From the NCBI RefSeq assembly GCF_002775205.1, contig NC_036461.1:18076015-18140014 (forward strand): a stretch of DNA of 64,000 bases, in the 5' to 3' direction. The notes below the pieces were generated by a model. The model worked only from the letters and a program-made list of their open reading frames with translations. It had not been told where the DNA came from and searched no databases. This document shows positions 56,531-64,000 of this stretch, piece after piece. This DNA comes from Xiphophorus maculatus (lineage: Eukaryota; Chordata; Actinopteri; Cyprinodontiformes; Poeciliidae). Both the position numbers and the translations under genes were made by a program. Within the stretch, counting starts at the first letter, position 1, and the number at the start of each line of letters is the position of its first letter.

Positions 56531-56648
56531 CTTTACGCAAAGGGAAGGGGGACTAAATGAGAAAACAAGAGCAGCGCGAGTAAATCTAAGCAAAATTCAC
56601 AGAAAAAAAGAATTAACACAGTAGAACAAGAGGAGGTAGAGCCCTGTC

Positions 56649-58646
56649 ATGCATGTGTTTAAGGTGTGGGGTGTGCTCTGTGTGCTCAGCGCTGCTGGTT
56701 CGTCTTTATGTGTGACTGAGATTGAGGACGATGACGGCTTTGCAGAGAGCTACGGCAACGAGATTTCTCTGGACCAACAGCAGGGTGAGTTTTGCTTTGA
56801 TTATTTCCCCTGCTGGCTGTTTTGACTCGACAGACTTCAGGATTATCATGTCTCCTTGACAACATGTTGTCACTGATTTGGATTTAATTAAAATCCAAAT
56901 ACTTTAGTTGATTTCTGAATGTGTACTATTATGTTTTTGTTGTTTTGTTGTTTTTTTAAAAAAAAAAAAGATTAACTGCAAAGTTTTCTTTGCTTCTTTT
57001 CAACTTTTCAATAAACTTCAAGATAACTTCATTCATCTAAGGTCTGCTCAGTGGTGTTACATTTTAGACTTTGCACTAATATGTTCAAATTAGGCATATG
57101 TGGAGTACTGTGGAGTACTCATTACTTTTACAAATGTGGAGCCTACTTAGAAAGTCCAGAGAATATCTAGCAACCCTGAATAGGAAGGAGTATCTAGTTT
57201 ATATACTCTGGATCAACATTATTAGATTCTTTTTTTTCTTTCTTCTTTTGCTCTTTCCTTTGGTTTGTTATTTTGTTTGCATTTCATTTTAATTCATGTA
57301 AAGCACTTTGAATTGCCTTGGTGGTGAAAATGTGCTATATAAATAAAATATTTATTTTTTTTCTCTCTCTTGTAAATATTTACATATATTGTGTTTTTTT
57401 CTAAATAGAAAGACCAGGTTTAATCAGTGGAAATATGTGTGGTATTTATTTGGGCACTCTGACCATTAAGTGTTTATCAGAGAGACAACCTGTTTGTGCA
57501 GTGGTTGTTTTTTGTTGTTGTTGTTTTGTTTGTTTTTTCTAAAGCGGTGCCCCGAAGGTAAAAGCCTAAACAGTTTGTATCCAGGATGTGTGGGGTCTGC
57601 AGATATGCTACCTGCCCTTTTCCTGACCCAAGATTCCCATACAAGCCCTGACGTGGAAAGAGGAACAATCAGCCATGACCTTCCACTCTAGTTAATGATG
57701 ATCTATCACAGAAAAATCCCAAAGATAACGTTAAGGTTTGTGGTTGAGATCAGACGAAATACGAGAAATTTCGAGGAAATCAACACTTTCAGAAGCAAAT
57801 TCCTGCTCACAAAGTGTTCCGTCCATGTTCACCAGCAAATACGTGGCGATGGGTTGTAGGTTTGGGAGCTCACCAAGGAAACAACACCTTTTCTAATACA
57901 AAGTTTCTCTTTAAATCTACCTCCCCTCTTCTATGACGCATCTTAATCTACTAATACATGTTCATTTTGGCACATGGTATCATACAACCTTTACGGGTCT
58001 GTACAATTAAATCCTCCGGTGTTTTCCAGAGTCATCAAACACACCGTACCATGCAGGCCTCTCCCACTGGGACAAGCTTTTCATCGCTCTGGAGGACTCC
58101 CACATGAGGCAGAACATGCTGCTGGAGTCGGCGGAGCGGTGCTGCGGAGGAATGGTGCCTCTGAGGAGCCAGCTGGACAAGCTCCTCAGGGGGGCGTCGC
58201 AGCAGAGCTCGCCGGGTCAGGGGTCAGCGTGCAGGGCGCAGGCGGAACGCGAGGCTCTCGGGCTGCACCGCGGCCTGGCAGAGCTCCGCCGGGACGGGGC
58301 AGAGATGGAGAGGAGAATAAACGCCACCTTGCAGGCGATCCTGCGCGGCAGACACGAGGATGCGGCTCGGCTGAGTCGTCTCGAGGAGGCCGCGTCAGAA
58401 AGCAGGAGCGGCGGCAGCGAACACCAGCCGACTCAGAGGCCCGGAGGTTCGGGCAGAGCGTTTAGCTCGGGGGCGAATTCATTCCTGTCCGAGCTGGAGG
58501 GGCAGGATTTGTCCTCACAGGTGGACCTGGATATGATAAGAGGCTCTCTGGTCGTCATAGCGAGAGACGTGCAGAGGGTTTACCTGCAGCTGAGCACGGC
58601 CATCGAGCAGGTGGGAACTCTGAGCAAGGGCAGAGGAGACACATGA
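56649..58646 (+). CDS. Secreted PTX3-like protein with the N-terminal domain only
   Basis: Exons 56649-56784 and 58030-58646, joined G|AG, give 250 aa. The N-terminus MHVFKVWGVLCVLSAAGSSL is a plausible signal peptide and is followed by an acidic stretch (EIEDDDG), as in PTX3. The segment LSHWDKLFIALEDSHMRQNM corresponds to the human PTX3 segment EHSEWDKLFIMLENSQMRER, the best evidence for the family. A helical, coiled-coil-like part with an N-glycosylation sequon (NAT) and a Ser/Gly-rich linker follow, and the protein stops after TLSKGRGDT. PTX3 normally continues into a pentraxin domain of about 200 residues encoded by a third exon; no such exon is recognisable downstream on the plus strand. 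A good donor (CAG|GTGGGA at 58611, phase 0) exists 36 bp before the stop, so splicing to a distant third exon cannot be ruled out. The cysteines at the start of the human domain are absent; CC and SAC occur later. Confidence 0.72.
57191..57349 (+). repeat. Interspersed repeat, LINE/SINE-like 3' tail, copy 2
   Basis: Same element and orientation as 5857-6005, in the intron of the PTX3-like gene. It ends AAAGCACTTTGAATTGCCTT then GTGCTATATAAATAAAAT. Confidence 0.7.
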
Positions 58647-58830
58647 ACTGCCTGCAAAATAACTATATGCACAGCAAAAAAAAAAAAAAAAACTGGCATT
58701 TTGCTTACTTTTTGTTTTTATATATATATTTATATGTCTAAGAGGTTGTTTTTGTTATACACGAGCTTGTATTTTTCTGCTGAGTACAACTCTGATACGC
58801 CATTAAGAATCGTGTGGGCTTGCTGTAATG

Positions 58831-58836
58831 AATAAA
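58831..58836 (+). terminator. Poly(A) signal of the PTX3-like gene (AATAAA)
   Basis: AATAAA 185 bp after the stop. It supports termination after exon 2 rather than continuation to a further exon. Confidence 0.65.
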
Positions 58837-59251
58837 AGAATCAATTAAAAAGTAAATCGCCCTCGTGGAAAATGTTTCCTCCCTTCTTCCCGTCTAATTT
58901 CCAACAACAGCTCACGCACTCGCGTTCTTCATTTGTCTGATTGCAGCGTTTGTTGTTGTGTTGACCGCTAATACACTCAACCGCAAGGAGACGAGGTTTT
59001 GGTCCGTGTGTAATTTAAGGCGTGTTTCTCCAGCTCGTTAGTTGCTTTAATGCAAAGAGGCCGGCGCTTGCAGTAGGTTACACACTGACGCCCATCCCTC
59101 CTCCAGCCTCACACTAGTACACACACACACACATGCCTGCGGGCTTGTTTATTGAAACCAAAGTCAGGTTTCTGGAGGTACTTTCCTTGTATATTTTGTT
59201 TTGTCTCCTGTCACTGGATCAGTAATAGTTGATGTAGTTTGTGAGAAACAC

Positions 59252-59281
59252 AACAACATCAAAATGTATTTTGATGTTGTT
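59252..59281. repeat. Perfect 14-bp-stem hairpin
   Basis: AACAACATCAAAAT at 59252-59265 and its exact reverse complement at 59268-59281 flank a 2-nt loop. The similarity resumes outside after a small offset. Confidence 0.85.
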
Positions 59282-61839
59282 TCACAGGGGAAACAAAAAA
59301 TTGGATTTAAAAAATTGGCATACTTCCACAACGTTAATGGGGTGTAAGTCCAGAAAGGCGGTTAGTTCAGGGTCTTTGACGTGGGGTTCTGTCAGCTGCA
59401 GTAGTTTACTCAACTGGGATCTTCTGTTAGTAAAGATCCAAGCAAGCTGGAGGTTAAAGCCATTGGGTGGTCCGAGAGGGGCCTCAACCGAAGCGGCAGA
59501 AGCTAATGGCTAGTCTGAGAGAAGTCAAGAACAAACCAGATTTCTACAATCTTAAAAAAAAACTTCCTTCCTTCCTAAATATTAGACATGACACAATCAT
59601 ATTGGACAAGTATCTACGGATAAATCAATGAATATTTTCACAGAAGGAGGTTGGAGGCGATGAACCATCAGTGGTCTTTTTGGGTGAAATGCGTTCTGAG
59701 AAACTCAGATTTCTCAGTCATTTTTCTTGTTTGTTTATTAATGGTTATTTTTATTCATTTCATCAGCACAGCTGTCAACATCTGTTTTGTGCTCCACATT
59801 TGATTTATTTCAGATTTCTCGTATATTTTACAAAGGAAGATTGTCGGCTTCGCGCTGCCTTCCGCCTGCATTTTCTGCATAAATAATTATCGACTGGTGT
59901 ACTAACGCTACGATACAAGTGTGGTGATTGTCTGAAAGTTCTTAAAATTGTATTTGCAAAAACTCAAATTCACCTTCCAGATACCGCTAATCTGGACTTA
60001 TACTAAACAGAGAGGATTTGTGCTCTGCAAGTGAAATTTGAACTCTGTTGGGATCTAGAAACAGGCATGGGAACAGGCAGGACTATGAGACAAGTGAAAA
60101 TGTAAAGAAATCTTCAAAAAAAAACAGGCACAGTGACCATGGAAACCAACAAATGAATCAAGCGAAGAATGAACAAAATGAGTGTAAATACTAGGAGTAC
60201 TGGTTGGTTCAACAATGAACAGGTGAGTCTGATTAACTGAATAAGATGCAACTGCAGTCAATCATAAACTGAAGCTTGGAGGGAGAAGGGTTATAAATGT
60301 TTGTCCCTTAACACCAGCAAGCAGATCACATGGTAAAATGTCCCAATGAGGAGATTATTTCCTAAATGCATGGTTGGGTTTGCTGACAGAGAAAAATTGG
60401 CGATGATGTGTCTGAGCAATGTTTCATTTTTATGTCATCAACTGCTGTCATTGTCAATTTACACGACTCAGAAAATAAATCAGCAGGGATCACACGCTAG
60501 TCTATAATTTATCATGCTCAGCCAATTCTTTGGCATCATTCGACATTTAAGACAAATTTCTTTTTAATCTTGGGACCCAAAGATCTGTTATGTTAACATC
60601 GATTGAGGTGGGCGTACACCACACTCATCGGTGGAAGTGAGCAGGTCATCTGGAGTCATTCAAAAAGGTTGTGCAAACAACGCCTAACCACTGCACCAGC
60701 TCCACCGCTGGCCAACCAATGCTGTGCACCCAAATAAACAAAAAACGTTTAAAAACCACAAATGAACACTGGACAAAACAACTACACGAGCACAGGGAAA
60801 CACAGGGATAAGTAACTAAACATGAACGAACCCAACAAAGAGAATGGCATACTACCACTAAAACCTCATCTCGGGAATACCAACGTATATCGTTGAGCAG
60901 ATATACTTTCAAAGTACCTTTAAAATGACGCATTTTCGCTGATGACAACATTACAACCAGGGTACTTTTCTTCCTGCCCCTCTTTTTGTACCTGCATCTA
61001 GAATATTACAGGCGAGTTAAAAACCACTGACAGCAATGTTTTTCTTCTGGCCTATTTCCCCGTAAACATCACCTCCAACAAGACTCAAAGGTGTGAAGTG
61101 GTGGAGCATTGTGTCGCTGCCAGACCTTACAGCACACCTGTTTCACAATTTCCCTGGATATTTGCAGCAACAATTTACATTATGCAGACACAATGATCTG
61201 TTCAATGTGGTGATACTTGACTTCCGTTAAAGGTCTCCATCTGTGCAGTGCATGTGGTGGGGGATTTTAAGAATGGCTCCTTTGTTGTGTGTTGTTCGTG
61301 TTTTTTTTGTTTTTTTTTTACCAGCGTGCGGAAGATGGAGCCATGAGAGTAGGAGGCTAATGATGGGGAAAATAGAAGAGGAGAAACCCAGAGAACAGCA
61401 CTGATGTGGTGGGTAAAAAAAAAAAGAGATAATAACTATTCTCCATGCATAAAACAACTACTTTATGAGCCAGCTGGCCACACAGAGACAATAATCAGTC
61501 AACATTTTCTTTGTTTTCCAACCTGACTTCCTTTTGATCTGCCCGATTTCTTTCATCTATTTTATGTCATCTGTAACAACTTCTCATCCTTCCTAGTTTC
61601 TTATCTATAAGCCGATCACATTGGATGCTCTTATCTATGTTGTCCTGGTAATATCCGTTTGACATCTCTTGCTTTTTTCAACCTCTTGTCATCAAACAAT
61701 GGTCAAATCAAAGGCACCAATCTTTGGCGAACATGGTGGTGTGATGGTGTGGGAATGAGTGCATACTTTCTTCATCTATGTGCATGGGACAGAAAACCTC
61801 TGGAGGCTGATTAAAAGACAACAATACTCTCAGAGAGAT

Positions 61840-61845
61840 TTTATT
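61840..61845 (-). terminator. Probable slc35g2 poly(A) signal
   Basis: AATAAA on the minus strand, 174 bp downstream of the slc35g2 stop codon. Confidence 0.55.
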
Positions 61846-62018
61846 TTCACATCATGTAGTCACTTGACAGACAACACAATATTGGCACTTTCTTCTAAGC
61901 AAAAACAACAATACAAAATAGATCAAGCTCTGATGAACATCTAGCAGTCTCTTATGTACATTGGAACCACCCTCCTGAAGGAGAACGTGTGGGTGAGGGG
62001 AAGAGAGAATGCGTCTGT

Positions 62019-63374
62019 CTATTTGATAGGTGAGTCCAGAATCTCCTCATACTCCTCCCTCTGGCGCCGTCCCGCACCTCGAGAGGGCAGCAACTTCATT
62101 GCCACCAGCCACCCGACGCTCAGCACGATCATCACGTTCCCAACAACTTCCGGAGCGGTGGGAGCCAGAGGGAGTAGGGCCAAATGCAGGAACATGGCTA
62201 CAGGCACCTCCAAGCTCTGCGAGGCGGAGACCAGAGCTGGGTGGAGTCGGGTGAGAGCATGTGTCATTCCCAGGAAGGCCGCTATAGAGCAGGCAACTAA
62301 GCCCAGGACAAGGCCCCATGCTGGTAAACTCATAGGCCAAGACCAGCCCTCCTGGAGCAGGATCATAGTAGCTGGGGTGAGCAGGCAACCAGTCCAACTC
62401 ACAGTGAACAAGGCAGTGCCAACTCCCACTCTGTCTTTCAGTGAGCGATACCCAACCAGCGCCAGGGCCATCCACAATCCCGCTAGTGCCGAAAGAGACC
62501 ATCCGAAGGCGCCTCTCCAGAATGTGACCGGGTCGACTGGTGCGTCTTCATAGCTCTCATCTGCCGTGGGAAGCAACACAAGACCCAATCCGCACAGGCC
62601 AGCGGCTAAAGTTATCCCATCAGCCAGTCCCAGCTTTTCCTCCAGAAGCAGGAAGGCAAGGGTTGCTGACAGAGCGGTGGTTGCCAGTCGCCAAGTTGTT
62701 GAACCATTTTCAGAGGAGGCGAAAGTTAAGGAGGAGTATGCACAACAGAGGGAGAGTGAGTACGCAATGCCGTAACAGAGCAGACGTAGCCGATATCCTT
62801 CTGGCCCAAACGGGTTCTCCGCCCTGTGCAGTGGGACTGCTACTGACAGAAGCTGGATGACAGACCTCACCAAGAGAAGAAACAGGGGTCCAAGGCCAAA
62901 GCGTTCAGAGGCCAGGCGGGTCAGGGCAATTAGGCAGCCGTGTGCAAGCGCCGCACCGAGCAGCCCCAACCAGGTGAGCCGAGACGCAGACACAGACGCT
63001 TCACCGAAACTGGCCAGCTGTTCTCCAACCCCTTTCCCAGATCCCTTCACTGCTTTGGCTCCCAGCTCACTCCCCTCTGCTCCCCCAGTGGCTTGAAGTT
63101 TATGAGCTGTGTCCTTGTCTTTGGAGCCAAACAACTTCAAGGGCCACCTCTTGCTCTCCGTGAGCCGTTTCCTGTCGGATGTCTCCTCCAAGAATGAGCC
63201 AAAGTCCTCGAATGATGGGGCATCGTCATAGCCCTCGTCGCCTGGTTGGGGGAAATGGGTGTGTATTCCAGGTTGGGGACTGTAGGGGGTCTGCGTGGCA
63301 TACTTGGCTGTGACTGTGTGAGGGTGGATCTTCACTCTCTTCTTGGAGCCACTCAGAAGGTGAGCTGACTCCAT
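62019..63374 (-). CDS. slc35g2: Solute carrier family 35 member G2 (TMEM22)
   Basis: Multi-pass membrane protein of the drug/metabolite transporter (EamA) superfamily; the substrate is not established. A single coding exon of 451 codons (human SLC35G2 is about 412 aa). The cytosolic N-terminus contains KKRVKIHPHTV and FPQPGDEGYDD, matching KKRVKIHPNTV and YPQPGDDGYEE in human. About ten hydrophobic helices follow from residue 135 or so, including GAALAHGCLIALTRL and YRLRLLCYGI, in two EamA repeats. The C-terminus EEYEEILDSPIK matches human QDYQEILDSPIK. The extra length is a Pro/Gly-containing N-terminal extension. A splice acceptor (CCCGCAG) 34 bp upstream of the ATG, with exon sequence starting at 63408, indicates an untranslated first exon beyond it, as is usual for this family. 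A teleost a/b paralogue suffix cannot be decided here. Confidence 0.95.
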   Translation of the reverse strand: MESAHLLSGSKKRVKIHPHTVTAKYATQTPYSPQPGIHTHFPQPGDEGYDDAPSFEDFGSFLEETSDRKRLTESKRWPLKLFGSKDKDTAHKLQATGGAEGSELGAKAVKGSGKGVGEQLASFGEASVSASRLTWLGLLGAALAHGCLIALTRLASERFGLGPLFLLLVRSVIQLLSVAVPLHRAENPFGPEGYRLRLLCYGIAYSLSLCCAYSSLTFASSENGSTTWRLATTALSATLAFLLLEEKLGLADGITLAAGLCGLGLVLLPTADESYEDAPVDPVTFWRGAFGWSLSALAGLWMALALVGYRSLKDRVGVGTALFTVSWTGCLLTPATMILLQEGWSWPMSLPAWGLVLGLVACSIAAFLGMTHALTRLHPALVSASQSLEVPVAMFLHLALLPLAPTAPEVVGNVMIVLSVGWLVAMKLLPSRGAGRRQREEYEEILDSPIK

Positions 63375-64000
63375 TTTTTAAAAATAAAACCTCAGAGATG
63401 ATGTACACCTGCGGGAGAAGCAGAAACGTTTTAGTACCCCACACACTAACTTCTTCTGTTTTTTTGTTGTTTTTTTTTTAAACATAGACCCCTACAAATC
63501 CTCCCACTCCTTTCTTCGTCATGTTGCTTCTCCCTGGGATTCAGCTTGATATCTCATATATCTTTAATATCCGTGATAATAATAGCAGTGACTCACATTT
63601 CCCAATGTTTCCCTGAAGTTGCTACCAAATGCAAGTGGGCTTTACACAAATCCCCAGCTTAACCACGTTTCCCATGCAATCAGACACATTACATCCACAG
63701 TAAATGAATTAAGCAGAACACTAATTGTCTTATCAGGCCAATTTCTCTGCTTGGGTAACATAACCTTCAAGTATCTGCTGGTGACAGAAGTTATATAAGC
63801 AAGGCTTTTGAGCCTCCTGTCTTTTCATCTTTGTGTAATAACTTTTTCTCCCTCTTTCATTTTTTTTACCACTGATTCTAACATGCTGATTGTAAAATAA
63901 AAACACATATACTCACTTAAGTCATACAACCAGCGCTACAGAAAACCTTATTTCTTCCCTATCTAGTTTCGATGTCTGTCTGACGCTGTGATGCCTTGCA
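63375..64000 (-). other. slc35g2 5'UTR (63375-63408) and upstream intron
   Basis: Beyond the acceptor at 63409-63410 the sequence is AT-rich with no recognisable gene. It is probably the 5'UTR intron of slc35g2, continuing past the window. Confidence 0.5.

Larger units (their letters stand above)
50371..56648. other. 3'UTR and intergenic DNA before the PTX3-like gene
   Basis: About 6.3 kb without a gene I can support. It contains the probable 3'UTR (to about 51.8 kb), a tandem 15-bp duplication AGACAACGAGCACAA near 50625-50655, the Tc1-type MITE at 53468-53860 and a GT repeat at 54699-54720. A GC-rich patch at 54880-55130 has an open frame but no similarity. The final 200 bp is the likely promoter of the next gene. 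Confidence 0.55.
58647..62018. other. Intergenic DNA between the PTX3-like gene and slc35g2 (convergent)
   Basis: 3.4 kb without a supportable gene. It includes an A run at 58677-58691, a perfect 14-bp-stem hairpin at 59252-59281 and the slc35g2 3'UTR at its right end. I looked specifically for a pentraxin-domain exon and found none. Confidence 0.55.

Noticed and set aside
59241-59513. Possible third (pentraxin) exon for the PTX3-like gene
   Set aside because: The translation has no pentraxin signature (no HxCxxW-like motif) and includes hairpin sequence.
61954-62553. 199-codon plus-strand frame
   Set aside because: Opposite strand of slc35g2, which has a full-length, well-conserved product.

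Overview
The window looks like nuclear DNA of a bony (teleost) fish, probably a percomorph; I cannot name the species. The evidence is intron-rich genes with short GT-AG introns, AT-rich intergenic DNA with CA/GT/TA microsatellites, many small hAT- and Tc1-type elements of the kind common in fish, and protein sequences close to vertebrate orthologues. The genes have human counterparts on 3q22-q25 (GYG1, PLS1, ATR, PTX3, SLC35G2), so this is a piece of a conserved vertebrate linkage group.

Layout: (1) 1-4.4 kb, minus strand: the first four coding exons of glycogenin (gyg1); its 3' part lies beyond position 1. (2) 4.4-9.1 kb: intergenic DNA with microsatellites, a LINE-like tail and a perfect 30-bp palindrome. 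(3) 9.08-19.25 kb, plus: plastin-1 (pls1), 15 coding exons, 632 aa. (4) 20.97-42.86 kb, plus: the checkpoint kinase gene atr, 48 coding exons by my reading, 2,586 aa, intact and in frame throughout. (5) 44.08-50.37 kb, plus: an endophilin-B-like BAR-domain gene that ends in a long disordered tail without the usual SH3 domain. (6) 50.4-56.6 kb: intergenic, with a Tc1-type MITE. (7) 56.65-58.65 kb, plus: a two-exon gene matching only the N-terminal part of long pentraxin PTX3. (8) 62.02-63.37 kb, minus: slc35g2, with a single-exon coding region.

The genes do not form a pathway: glycogen priming, actin bundling, the DNA-damage checkpoint, membrane shaping, a secreted PTX3-like protein and a membrane transporter. 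Exon boundaries below were read by hand from splice consensus, reading-frame continuity and family alignment. They keep frame across every junction, but no transcript data were available.

The most unusual points are: a hAT element inserted 14 bp upstream of an atr exon, so that the intron's branch point probably lies in transposon DNA, with the same exon ending in a GC donor; the SH3-less endophilin B with a retained 24-nt micro-exon; five perfect hairpins in a row in the intron after that micro-exon; the pentraxin-less PTX3-like gene; and two adjacent atr introns that are open in frame, one of which would encode a membrane-helix-like segment.
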